Origin: Chloroflexota bacterium
GTDB lineage: Bacteria > Chloroflexota > Anaerolineae > Ardenticatenales > Ardenticatenaceae
Assembly (NCBI GenBank): GCA_003520455.1
Contig: DOUV01000714.1
Span: 1-7,170, forward strand
DNA: 7,170 nt
Direction of reading: 5' to 3'
A model generated the notes under the pieces. It had not been told where the DNA came from, did no database searches, and saw nothing but the letters and a program-made list of their open reading frames with translations. The translations under genes were made by a program, and so were the position numbers. Numbering within the stretch: the first letter of the stretch is position 1; every line of letters begins with the position of its first letter. Of this stretch, positions 1 to 7,142 are shown in pieces.

Positions 1-112
1 CTGTTCACTGCTCACTGCCCCCTCCCCCCTTCTCACTGCTCACTGCTCACTGCTCACTGTTCACTGCCCACTGTTCACTGTTCACTACCCACTGTTCACT
101 GCCCCCCGCTCA
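1..112 (-). repeat. Heptamer tandem repeat array, 16 units, at the 3' end of the last gene
   Basis: Sixteen consecutive 7-bp units fill positions 1-112 with no break in phase. On the plus strand they read mainly ctgttca, ctgctca, ctgccca and ctgcccc; on the coding (minus) strand they read TGAACAG, TGAGCAG, TGGGCAG and GGGGCAG. Two units (ctccccc, cttctca) are more degenerate. The array is cut by the window edge, so its full length is unknown. The last unit (106-112, coding strand TGAGCGG) begins with the TGA stop codon of the gene at 110-3079, so array and gene overlap by three bases. No terminator-like hairpin with a T-run is visible here. Confidence 0.95.
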
Positions 113-3079
113 CGACGCCAACTGCCTTCGCGCCAACTCCGCAAACAGCCCACCCTCCCGCATCAACTCCGCATACCTCCCGCTCTGTACGACCCGCCCA
201 CTGGCGATGACGAAGATGCGGTCGGCGTTGATGATGGTGCTCAGGCGGTGGGCGACGACGACGCGGGTCGCGCTCAGTCGCTCCAGGCTCTTGCTGACGA
301 GAGCCTGAGTGCGATTGTCCAGCGCGCTGGTGGCTTCGTCGAAAAACAAGATTCGCGGCTTGTTGACGATGGCACGGGCGATCAACAACCTCTGGCGTTG
401 CCCCCCGGACAGATTGCTGCCTCCCTCGCTGATAACGGTGTGCAATCCCATCGGCATTTGCCTGATCTCGTCTTCCAGCCCGACCATGCGGACGGCTTCC
501 CAGGCGTCATCCAGAGTCAGGGGCGCGGAGCCGACAATATTGGTGAAGATGTCGCCGGCGATCAGCCTGCCGTTCTGGAGCACAACGCCGATCTGCCGGC
601 GCACCGCCTCTATGTCCAGCCCATCCAGATCCTGCCCATCATAGTAGATCGACCCCGACAGCGGCGTTTCGAAGCCGATCAAGAGGCGCATCACCGTGGA
701 TTTGCCACTGCCGGACGGTCCCACCAGGGCCACGAATTCGCCCGGCTGGATACGAAAGGAGACATCGACCAACACCGGCGGCTCATCTGCTTTATACCCG
801 AAGGCCACGTGACTGGCCTCAATCTCGCCCCGTAACTCGCCCGGATGGGCCTTGGCCGGGTCGACCTCCGGCCGCGTTTTCAAAATCGGCCGGGCGCGTT
901 CGTACAGGGGGACGATGTTGAGAATGGAGGTCATGGCCGAGGTCAGGGTCAGACTGGCCACGAGGAACTGGGTGAAAGCGGCGATAAACGCCAGGAACGC
1001 CCCGGTGGAGATGGGGGAAGGAACTGTGCTGGCATAGGCGATCATGGCGTAGATCACGGCGGAAGTCAGCACCGGGTAGGTCGTGTTGAACACGGCCAGG
1101 CTGTTTGCCACCGTCTGAGCTTTGAAGGCCACCCGGCGCTGCTGGCTGAAGGCACTGGCCCACCGGGCGAAGGCCCGCCCTTCGGTTCCGGTGACGCGGA
1201 ACCTGACAATTCCACCGAGAAATTGCAGCACCATGCCCGCGATCTGGCCCTCGATGTCCGATACCTGGCGCTGATACTTCACCTGCAAATAGCCGGCGGC
1301 CCCGGTGACGAGAGCCGCCAGAACCACGAGGGCGGTTGCGACGAACGCGAGGCGGCTATCGAAGTAGAATAGCAGGAGAAGGTTGAACACGGAGAAGAGA
1401 GCCGAGACCACCGACAGAATCGTCGTCCCAGAGAGAGTGCGCCGGATCGCGCTGATACCCATGGCCCGATTGGACAGATCGCCGGCGGAATACCCCCTGA
1501 AGAAGGGCACCGGGAGACTCAGCAACCGATCCCAGACAGCGGCCTGGATCGAGGCATCCATGCGCCCTTCAAGTCGCAGCATGGCGATGTTCTGGGTCAG
1601 TTGGAACATCGCGGCCGCCACGGCACTCACCAGCAGGGCCAGCCCCAATTGCAGCAGTTGCCCACGGGCAGCACCCGGTATCACGCTGTCGAAGAGAATC
1701 CCGGTGACCAGTGGCATCGTTGTCGCCAGGAGACCGCCAGCCAGCCCCATCACACCCACCACCAGCAGATCCCGCTGCCCGGCACGCAGGCCGAATTTGA
1801 GCAGATCCAGGGCGTTGAGCGCCTTATCGGGAAATGGCCGATAGAAAACGTAGCCGAAGGGCGACAGGGTTGCCGCCACGTCGGGGGTCACTTTGATGCA
1901 CGTCTGCGCCAGGGGGTCAACCAGTTCGTAGTGACCTGCTGCAGCCGGCAACAGAGCCACGGGCTGCTCCTCCTTGGGCGAGGGCAGCGCGATGAAAGCC
2001 AGCATCGGGCCGCTGTCGGTGCGCCACCATGCCCCGCGCAGGGCCACCCGGCGATGACGCACCCGGGAGGCACGGGCAATATTCCTCAGGGCGTCCTCCT
2101 TCACCTGGTATTGCTGGCCTTCCAGGTAGGGTTGGAATTTCACGCCGATGGCGTCCCCGACCAACTGGCAGGCGTTCAGGAGGGCAAAATCCTTGGCCAT
2201 GCCGTCGCCCACAAACGGTGTGACCACGGTGGGTTCCAACACGGCGGCAATCTGCGCAAGGGAGCTGTCCAGGCTGGCACGGTCGTGCTCCGCCTTCTTC
2301 TGGAGACGCCGGCGTTCAGCCCGTTCTGCTTCAATGACATTGTGGTGGACGAGGTCAAGGGCCAGTTGGTGAAACGCGTCGAGCGCATCCCAGACCGTGC
2401 CTTGTTCCAGCAAGGCGCCGGTCGTCACGGCCCGGAGTTCCGCCGGGCTGACCGCCTCAAGCCAGGTGTAGGGTGAGAGGGGCGTAAAGCCGTCGTGACG
2501 TGGCATGCCGAAGTCCGGCCGCCCCAGATAGTGTGACTCGCCCGCCAGTTGCCTGATCCACAACGCCCCCTTCTTCGCCAGGACAACCTCGTTCTCCTGC
2601 AGTACCAACGCGTCTGCGACCTCGATGCGTTGGTGTCTCCGGGGAACCACGTCCGTGACGATGCCGGCCGATAGCTTGACTACCCAGGCATCGATCAACG
2701 CCTTCACCATCCACCGGTCGTCGGCGTTGCCTGCCAGTTTCTGCAACCTCGCCAGGTCGAGGGGCAGCAGCCAGGTGCCCGTGACCCCACCGGCCAGCAG
2801 CCCCACCCCGCGCGTGGCATCGAGCGCCATGCCGAACAGCGCCTGGCCGGCCTCCATCCGGCACACGTGCCGGCGCGCGCCGGCCACCCGGCCATCGTCT
2901 ACCGGCACGGCGAAAACGTCCACGCTGCCGGCGTAGATCACCCAGACCCGCTGCCGATCCTGCAATAGGAAGGCTCTGTTACCGCCCGCAGGCATCAGCT
3001 CGTCTGTCTCTCGCCGGAGACGCTTCAGGAAGTCAGGGTCGGCGTAGAGTTCGGTGATCGAGTCTTCGCGCCCTTTCAA
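110..3079 (-). CDS. NHLM bacteriocin system ABC transporter, permease/ATP-binding protein
   Basis: This is a 989-residue inner-membrane ABC exporter subunit, most like the NHLM-type ATP-binding proteins that accompany LanM or Nif11/nitrile-hydratase-leader peptide loci. Residues about 35-105 resemble a cyclic-nucleotide-binding or cupin-like beta-roll (VWVIYAGSVDVFAV). Residues 285-415 look like the family's conserved middle region, possibly a C39-like fold without a catalytic Cys-His pair (inference). Six membrane helices lie roughly at 438-463, 475-495, 550-572, 577-597, 665-685 and 690-715. The ATPase domain is complete: Walker A GPSGSGKST (787-795), Q-loop Q835, signature LSGGQ (890-894), Walker B ILFFDE (910-915) and H-loop H944. 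The start is TTG, chosen because a strong GGAGGT lies 8 nt upstream and the N-terminus fits the family. The TGA stop is formed by the first heptamer of the array at 1-112. It is the last gene of the apparent operon and probably works with the C39 exporter upstream; whether they form a heterodimer is inference. Confidence 0.92.
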   Translation of the reverse strand: MKGREDSITELYADPDFLKRLRRETDELMPAGGNRAFLLQDRQRVWVIYAGSVDVFAVPVDDGRVAGARRHVCRMEAGQALFGMALDATRGVGLLAGGVTGTWLLPLDLARLQKLAGNADDRWMVKALIDAWVVKLSAGIVTDVVPRRHQRIEVADALVLQENEVVLAKKGALWIRQLAGESHYLGRPDFGMPRHDGFTPLSPYTWLEAVSPAELRAVTTGALLEQGTVWDALDAFHQLALDLVHHNVIEAERAERRRLQKKAEHDRASLDSSLAQIAAVLEPTVVTPFVGDGMAKDFALLNACQLVGDAIGVKFQPYLEGQQYQVKEDALRNIARASRVRHRRVALRGAWWRTDSGPMLAFIALPSPKEEQPVALLPAAAGHYELVDPLAQTCIKVTPDVAATLSPFGYVFYRPFPDKALNALDLLKFGLRAGQRDLLVVGVMGLAGGLLATTMPLVTGILFDSVIPGAARGQLLQLGLALLVSAVAAAMFQLTQNIAMLRLEGRMDASIQAAVWDRLLSLPVPFFRGYSAGDLSNRAMGISAIRRTLSGTTILSVVSALFSVFNLLLLFYFDSRLAFVATALVVLAALVTGAAGYLQVKYQRQVSDIEGQIAGMVLQFLGGIVRFRVTGTEGRAFARWASAFSQQRRVAFKAQTVANSLAVFNTTYPVLTSAVIYAMIAYASTVPSPISTGAFLAFIAAFTQFLVASLTLTSAMTSILNIVPLYERARPILKTRPEVDPAKAHPGELRGEIEASHVAFGYKADEPPVLVDVSFRIQPGEFVALVGPSGSGKSTVMRLLIGFETPLSGSIYYDGQDLDGLDIEAVRRQIGVVLQNGRLIAGDIFTNIVGSAPLTLDDAWEAVRMVGLEDEIRQMPMGLHTVISEGGSNLSGGQRQRLLIARAIVNKPRILFFDEATSALDNRTQALVSKSLERLSATRVVVAHRLSTIINADRIFVIASGRVVQSGRYAELMREGGLFAELARRQLAS

Positions 3080-3087
3080 GAACAGTT

Positions 3088-3093
3088 ACCTCC
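3088..3093 (-). promoter_or_regulatory. Shine-Dalgarno site for the TTG-started NHLM transporter
   Basis: The coding strand reads GGAGGT, ending 8 nt before the TTG start at 3079-3077. This supports the non-ATG start. The heptamer array at 3095-3150 stops one base before this site, so the repeat fills the gene gap up to the ribosome binding site without destroying it. Confidence 0.8.
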
Positions 3094-3094
3094 G

Positions 3095-3150
3095 CTGTTC
3101 ACTGCCCACTGCCCCCTGTTCACTGCCCACTGCCCCCTGTTCACTGATGA
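3095..3150 (-). repeat. Heptamer tandem repeat array between the two ABC transporter genes
   Basis: Eight 7-bp units in perfect phase. Two identical 21-bp blocks (3095-3115 and 3116-3136) each consist of the plus-strand units ctgttca, ctgccca and ctgcccc. They are followed by another ctgttca (3137-3143) and a degenerate ctgatga (3144-3150). The array occupies most of the 72-bp gap between the stop at 3152-3154 and the start at 3079. No promoter elements are visible in the gap, which fits read-through within one transcript. Confidence 0.93.
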
Positions 3151-3151
3151 C

Positions 3152-5446
3152 TCAGTACAGGTACTCCGCCGCCACCTCGGGCGGTTTCTCCTCAGCTTCG
3201 ATCAGCTGGGCGTAGAGCCCATCTTTCACGGCGAAGAGCTCCTCGTGCGTCCCGCGCTGCACGACCTTGCCTCGATCGAGTACGATGATCTCGTCCGCGT
3301 CCCGGATCGTGCTCAACCGGTGGGCGACGATGAGGCAAGTGCAACCCCGCTTCCGCAAGTTGTCGTCGATCTCCTTTTCGGTTACGGGGTCCAACGCGCT
3401 GGTGGCCTCGTCCAGGATCAACACACTGGGATTGCCCACCAATGCACGGCCAATCTCCAGGCGTTGAGCCTGCCCACCACTGAAGTTGCGCCCCCCCTCT
3501 TCCACCACGTAGTCGTACCCCTCGGGCTTGGCCGTGATGTCATCGTGAATCACAGCATCCTTGGCCGCCTGCACGATGTTGGCCTCGGGAATAGTGGGGT
3601 CCCACAGAGTCAGGTTGTCGCGAACCGTACCCTCGAACAGGAAGATGTCCTGATCCACCATGGTCAGCGAGTCGTTGATCACCGAGCGCGGAAGACGATC
3701 CCGCCGCTGCCCATCGAAGCGGATCTCCCCGGACCACGCCTGGTAGAGGCCGGCGACCAGCCGGGCAACGGTGGACTTGCCGCTCCCCGAGCCACCGACC
3801 AGCGCCACGCGCGCCCCCGGAGTGAGCCTCAGGCTGAAGTCCTCGATCAGCGGCGGATCGAGCGGGCTGTACCCGAAGGTCAACCCCTCAATTTCAACAT
3901 AGCCCGCCAACTTGATTTCGGCTCTCGGCTCAGCAGGTGTCCCCTGTCCACTCCCCACCGCCCCCTGTCCACTCCCCACTGCCCCCTGTTCACTGTTCAC
4001 TGCTAACTGTTCACTCCCCACCACCCCCTGTGTCTGCGGATCAGGCGCGTAGCCCAGGACATCCTCCAGGCGGTTCAGGTCGCCGTGGACTTCTTGTAGA
4101 ATACCGCCCAGGTTCACCAGTTGGTTGATAGGAGCCATGAAGCTGGCCATCAGGCTCTGGAAGGCCACCAACTGGCCCATGGTCAGCTGACCATCTACGA
4201 TGCGCAGGCCGCCCAGGGTGAGGATGGTCAGGGTGTTCACGGCGTTCAGCAGGGGCGGCATCACTGCCAGCACCTGCGAGAAAACGCCCAGTTGCTGCTC
4301 GGCGTTCACCACCTTGGCCTGGTAGCCGGCCCAGTGGGCGAAGAAATCGGTCTCTCCGCCACCGGCCTTCAGGGTCTCGATGGTCTGCAGCCCGCTCATT
4401 GCACTGCCCAGAAGTTTGCCCCGTTCCTGGAGCAGCTTCTGGTTGGCATCCACCCGCCGGCGAGAGACAAACCGCAGCCCGCCCAGGTTGAGCGCGGCGA
4501 TAGCGATGCCGATGAAGGTCAGCCCCACGTCATACTGGATCATCAACGCAGCGTAGAAGACGATCAGGACTGCATTAACCAGGGTGGTGGCCAACTGGCC
4601 GGAGAGCAATTGAGCGATGCGATCGTTGATAGCCACCCGCGCCCCGATCTCGCCGCCAAAGCGCTGGTTGTAGAACTCGATGGGCAGGCGCAGCACGTGC
4701 CAGAAGAACTGGCTCGAGGTCGTCAGGGAGAGTTTGGTCTCCAGGCGCAGCAGGTAATACGCCTGCAGCCAGGTGAGCGCGCCGCGCATCAGGGCCGTCA
4801 GGACCATCCCCAGGAGCAGCGGCGCCACCCAACTCTGCAACCCACCCACCAGGTAGCCGTCCACGAAGATGCGGGCAAAGGTGGGGATGATCAGCCCCGG
4901 CACCACCAGCGCCAGGCCGGCCAGCACCACGAAGGTGATGGCTGCCGAAGAACCCTGCAGGCGCTTCCGCAGGGCGGCGATCACGCTCGGCCGGGGACGA
5001 CCTCGAGTGAAATCCGGGCCGGGCTCGAAGGTCAAGACCACGCCGGTGAAGGATTGGTCGAACTCCTGGTCTGACACCACCCGCGGGCCCGCCGCGGGAT
5101 CGTTCAGGTAGACCTTGTTCTTGCCGAAGCCCTCGACCACCAGGAAGTGGTTGAAGTTCCAAAACACGATCATCGGCAAGGGGAGATCGCGCAGCGCCTC
5201 GGGCTCCTTCCTGAATCCCCTGGCCTTGAGGCCGTAGCGTTGCGCCGCTCTGACCACGTTGCCGGCCTTGCTCCCATCCCGCGACACACCACACGCCACC
5301 CGCAGTTCCTCCAGTGGTACGTAGCTGCCGTGGGAGCCCAGCACCATGCCCAGCGAAGCAGCGCCGCACTCCACTGCCTCCATCTGCAGCACGGTCGGCG
5401 TCTTCACTCGTTTATCTGCGGATATCAGGTGGAATTGGCTAGTCAT
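3152..5446 (-). CDS. NHLM-type C39 peptidase / ABC exporter (PCAT) for leader cleavage and export
   Basis: This 764-residue peptidase-containing ABC transporter should remove a double-glycine-type leader and export the mature peptide. The C39 domain covers residues 1-140, with oxyanion Q21, catalytic C27 ([10 protein letters not shown]), H100 (FNHFLVVEG) and D116 (YLNDPAAG). Membrane helices span about 165-445. The ATPase domain has Walker [10 protein letters not shown] (551-559), Q-loop Q599, signature FSGGQ (655-659), Walker B VLILDE (675-680) and H709. All key residues are present. The start at 5446 is preferred over an in-frame start at 5557: it begins right before the C39 domain and its ATG overlaps the upstream TGA as ATGA, whereas the longer form adds 37 residues read inside the HlyD-like gene. 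No Shine-Dalgarno is seen, so translation is probably coupled. The oddity is residues 474-501, four 7-residue repeats encoded by a heptamer array in the linker before the ATPase domain. These make the protein about 30 residues longer than I would expect for the family. Confidence 0.95.
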   Translation of the reverse strand: MTSQFHLISADKRVKTPTVLQMEAVECGAASLGMVLGSHGSYVPLEELRVACGVSRDGSKAGNVVRAAQRYGLKARGFRKEPEALRDLPLPMIVFWNFNHFLVVEGFGKNKVYLNDPAAGPRVVSDQEFDQSFTGVVLTFEPGPDFTRGRPRPSVIAALRKRLQGSSAAITFVVLAGLALVVPGLIIPTFARIFVDGYLVGGLQSWVAPLLLGMVLTALMRGALTWLQAYYLLRLETKLSLTTSSQFFWHVLRLPIEFYNQRFGGEIGARVAINDRIAQLLSGQLATTLVNAVLIVFYAALMIQYDVGLTFIGIAIAALNLGGLRFVSRRRVDANQKLLQERGKLLGSAMSGLQTIETLKAGGGETDFFAHWAGYQAKVVNAEQQLGVFSQVLAVMPPLLNAVNTLTILTLGGLRIVDGQLTMGQLVAFQSLMASFMAPINQLVNLGGILQEVHGDLNRLEDVLGYAPDPQTQGVVGSEQLAVNSEQGAVGSGQGAVGSGQGTPAEPRAEIKLAGYVEIEGLTFGYSPLDPPLIEDFSLRLTPGARVALVGGSGSGKSTVARLVAGLYQAWSGEIRFDGQRRDRLPRSVINDSLTMVDQDIFLFEGTVRDNLTLWDPTIPEANIVQAAKDAVIHDDITAKPEGYDYVVEEGGRNFSGGQAQRLEIGRALVGNPSVLILDEATSALDPVTEKEIDDNLRKRGCTCLIVAHRLSTIRDADEIIVLDRGKVVQRGTHEELFAVKDGLYAQLIEAEEKPPEVAAEYLY
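3944..4027 (-). repeat. In-frame heptamer array inside the PCAT exporter gene (12 units, 28 residues)
   Basis: Twelve 7-bp units in unbroken phase, related to the intergenic arrays (plus strand ctgtcca, ctcccca, ccgcccc, ctgcccc, ctgttca, ctgctaa). Three units equal 21 bp, so the translation repeats every seven residues: [28 protein letters not shown] (residues 474-501). The insert sits between the last membrane region (ending near [12 protein letters not shown]) and the start of the ATPase domain ([13 protein letters not shown]). It is predicted to be a flexible, hydrophilic linker. At the four places where a TGA-type heptamer would fall in frame, the sequence is GGGGTGG, TTAGCAG, GGGGCAG and GGGGCGG, so no stop occurs. 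Confidence 0.93.
5443..5446 (-). other. ATGA stop/start overlap coupling HlyD-like and PCAT genes
   Basis: On the coding strand the four bases ATGA hold the ATG of the exporter (5446-5444) and the TGA stop of the HlyD-like gene (5445-5443). With no ribosome binding site visible before this ATG, re-initiation by the terminating ribosome is the likely mode of translation. This would keep the two membrane partners in fixed proportion. Confidence 0.85.
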
Positions 5447-6279
5447 CGAAACAGTGGCAGCACCAGTCTCAGTGGCCGTTGCTGGCTGACCGTAATCCCG
5501 GCCGTGCAGAGCGTACCGCTGTCGATGTGGATGGGCGGACCCTGGGGAGAGGACCACTTGTAGCCGCTGGCGGTCTCTTGGTCTGGCGTCAACTCTACGT
5601 TCACTTCGATGGGAGCACCACCGGCCGACAAGGCTTTCACCAGTTCGCTGCTCCCCAGGAGGCGGAACATGCCCTGATAGGTTGCGGGAAACTCGCTCAC
5701 GGAAGCGACTTTGCCCAACATGAAACCGAACTCCTCCCGCTTCACCGTCGAAGGCGAAATCTGTACCTCCATTCCTGGTTTGATCTTCTTTCCCTCCCTT
5801 GGGGCGACGTAGATGATGGCGTCCAGGTCCTGGCGGTGGCCTTCTTCCAGAAGTTCAACACTCACAATGGGCGTTCCTCGCTCGACCAGGTCGCCTTCGT
5901 TGATCTTGATTTCCAGAATGTGGCCAGTGTAAGGACTGACGACCCTTGCCCTCACGGTCTGATCGGCTTGCGAGACTCTAGCCACGACCTGGCCGGCTTC
6001 CACCGTATCTCCCACATCGAAATAGATGTCAACAACCTGGCCCGACACCATTGACACCACGTTGTTCACGCCACCCGGTGCGATCAGGATGCCCTGCCCG
6101 GCGACATTGGTGGAGATGCTGCCGAAAATCCCCCACAGAATGGCCGTCACCAGCAGGCCGCCCAGGGCCGCCAGCGCCAGCCAGCCGATCGGGTTGGTGA
6201 CCTGCATCAGTTGATCCAATTGCTCCGGAGAGGAAAGCTGTTCTAAGGCCACCTGGCGAAAGATCTGTCGTTTCATCAT
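5443..6279 (-). CDS. NHLM bacteriocin system secretion protein (short HlyD-like membrane-fusion protein)
   Basis: A 278-residue periplasmic or extracytoplasmic adaptor for the ABC exporters. It has a short cytoplasmic N-terminus, one membrane anchor at about 31-53 ([20 protein letters not shown]), and two lipoyl/biotinyl-like half motifs at about 72-104 ([20 protein letters not shown]) and 112-142 ([21 protein letters not shown]). A beta-barrel region follows, with the family-typical [28 protein letters not shown] stretch around 168-192 and a conserved-looking end ([12 protein letters not shown]). The usual long coiled-coil hairpin between the lipoyl halves is absent: fewer than ten residues join them. 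Two adjacent ATG codons are possible starts; a weak AGG lies 6 nt before the first. The gene is preceded by a repeat-filled gap and overlaps the exporter gene by four bases. Confidence 0.9.
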   Translation of the reverse strand: MMKRQIFRQVALEQLSSPEQLDQLMQVTNPIGWLALAALGGLLVTAILWGIFGSISTNVAGQGILIAPGGVNNVVSMVSGQVVDIYFDVGDTVEAGQVVARVSQADQTVRARVVSPYTGHILEIKINEGDLVERGTPIVSVELLEEGHRQDLDAIIYVAPREGKKIKPGMEVQISPSTVKREEFGFMLGKVASVSEFPATYQGMFRLLGSSELVKALSAGGAPIEVNVELTPDQETASGYKWSSPQGPPIHIDSGTLCTAGITVSQQRPLRLVLPLFR

Positions 6280-6304
6280 CGTCAGCCTGTCAGGTTGGAG
6301 CGAT

Positions 6305-6361
6305 CAGTGAACAGTGAACAGTACCGCTCACTGCCCACTCCCCACTGTTCACTGTTCACTG
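6305..6361. repeat. Perfect 18-bp inverted repeat made of opposed heptamers
   Basis: Positions 6305-6322 read cagtgaacagtgaacagt, and the exact reverse complement lies at 6344-6361, separated by 21 bases. The left arm is the only place in the window where heptamers are in the opposite orientation. In the mRNA this could fold as an 18-bp stem about 25 nt upstream of the HlyD-like start. No T-run follows, so it is not a typical intrinsic terminator. It could act as a processing or stability element between the synthetase and transporter cistrons (inference). Confidence 0.85.
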
Positions 6362-6407
6362 TTCACTATTCACTCCCCACCGCTCACCGCCCACTGTTCA
6401 CTGTTCA
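6324..6407 (-). repeat. Heptamer tandem repeat array between LanC-domain gene and HlyD-like gene
   Basis: Twelve 7-bp units in unbroken phase (coding-strand forms TGAACAG, TGGGCGG, TGAGCGG, TGGGGAG, TGAATAG, TGGGCAG). Together with the inverted units at 6305-6322 they fill most of the 143-bp gap between the stop at 6423-6425 and the start at 6279. TGA recurs in all three frames, so no small peptide gene fits here. I see no convincing -10/-35 promoter on the minus strand in this gap. Confidence 0.93.
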
Positions 6408-6422
6408 CCAAGAACCGGCAAT

Positions 6423-7142
6423 TCACTCCCACAACAACACCGCCGGCACCCCCCCAGGGTCCGCCAGCCGCAGCAGCTCGTACCCGATGCCGGCCATTCC
6501 CTGAAATAACCCTGGGCTGTCCATGCCACCCGACAGCCTCGGAGATACGGCGTAGCCATCTGTCTGTTCCGCCCTGGCCACGATCCCCGTCGCCCACCGC
6601 CGGCCCGTCTCCAGCAATTCGGGGCGTGACAGCCGGCTCGCTGCTTCCAGCAGCAACTCCGCCCGGCCCAGGCTGCCACAGCAGAGATGATCCCCGCCCC
6701 GGACACCGTGGTCCAACGTGGTCTTCAATGCCACCTCGACGTCCGCCCGAATTTCAGCCATATCCAGCGCCTCCAGGCCACCGATCCGAGCCAGCCCGAT
6801 GCCCGGCGCACCGTGGCACCAGGCGGTCATAAATGCCGGTTCTTCGGGGGTGGACAGCCTGAAATCCGGCCAGTTGCCGGCCTCCGGGCTAAAGACACTA
6901 CGCTCGTAGGCGATGGCTTCCTCCGCCGCATCGCGGAACGCTGTCTCACTGGTTGCCGCGTACAGGCGTAGCAGCGCGTAGGCAATACCGGCGGCGCCGT
7001 GGGAGAATCCGGTCAGCAGCTTCCCCTCCAGCGTCGGCCAGGCCCGATGCCCGGTCTGGCTGGTGACCCGGGCTTCCAGCAGGTGCCGGCCACAGGCCAC
7101 AGCCCGCTCAAGTGGGGAGGGGGCCAGGGGGCCAGCTCTCAA
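6423..7142 (-). CDS. C-terminal LanC cyclase domain of a LanM-type lanthipeptide synthetase, 5'-truncated
   Basis: A reading frame of about 239 residues that matches the last part of LanM (class II lanthipeptide synthetase), the zinc-dependent domain that adds Cys thiols to dehydroamino acids to form lanthionine rings. Seen motifs are GFSHGAAG (H48, likely the catalytic histidine), AWCHGAPGIGLAR (zinc ligand C109, H110), HLCCGSLGR (zinc ligands C154 and C155) and the LanM-like ending LFQGMAGIGYELLRLADP. The Cys-Cys-Gly motif replaces the usual Cys-His-Gly, as in ProcM-like enzymes. A complete LanM is about 1000 residues with a dehydratase domain; here TAA and TAG stops lie in frame at about 7158-7152. 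The only start candidates are TTG at 7142 or internal GTG codons, none with a good ribosome binding site, and the opening helices of the LanC barrel are missing. It may be a decayed remnant, a frameshifted gene, or an assembly break. The domain call is firm; the start and function are not. Confidence 0.8.
   Translation of the reverse strand: MRAGPLAPSPLERAVACGRHLLEARVTSQTGHRAWPTLEGKLLTGFSHGAAGIAYALLRLYAATSETAFRDAAEEAIAYERSVFSPEAGNWPDFRLSTPEEPAFMTAWCHGAPGIGLARIGGLEALDMAEIRADVEVALKTTLDHGVRGGDHLCCGSLGRAELLLEAASRLSRPELLETGRRWATGIVARAEQTDGYAVSPRLSGGMDSPGLFQGMAGIGYELLRLADPGGVPAVLLWE
7119..7134. repeat. 8-bp direct repeat at the broken 5' end of the LanC-domain gene
   Basis: Two perfect copies of gggggcca (7119-7126 and 7127-7134). 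They are preceded by tggggag (7113-7119), which equals one heptamer variant of the nearby arrays but on the opposite strand. The reading frame crosses this tract as Gly-Pro-Leu-Ala-Pro-Ser-Pro, unlike LanC sequence, so the tract may mark a rearrangement or slippage site. Confidence 0.6.

Noticed and set aside
1..112. CRISPR array
   Set aside because: The repeat unit is 7 bp and contiguous, with no unique spacers and no cas genes nearby.
1601..2476. Long open frame on the plus strand (also similar ones at 248-835 and 4121-5074)
   Set aside because: They are antisense to well-supported transporter domains, have low-complexity Gln/His/Gly-rich translations, and match no recognisable family; GC-rich coding sequence often leaves such frames open.
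5447..5557. Longer start for the PCAT exporter, adding 37 residues
   Set aside because: The extra residues are read within the HlyD-like coding region, resemble no C39 N-terminus, and the ATGA overlap gives a better start at 5446.
6305..6361. Intrinsic (Rho-independent) terminator
   Set aside because: The 18-bp stem has a 21-base loop, an AT/GC-mixed stem and no T-run on either side.
6280..6422. Small precursor-peptide gene between LanC-domain and HlyD-like genes
   Set aside because: The gap is mostly heptamer repeat with TGA in all coding-strand frames; there is no leader-like sequence with a double-glycine site and Cys/Ser/Thr-rich core.
6314..6832. Plus-strand open frame rich in His, Pro and Ser starting in the repeat array
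   Set aside because: Its first part is a translation of heptamer repeats and the rest is antisense to the conserved LanC domain.
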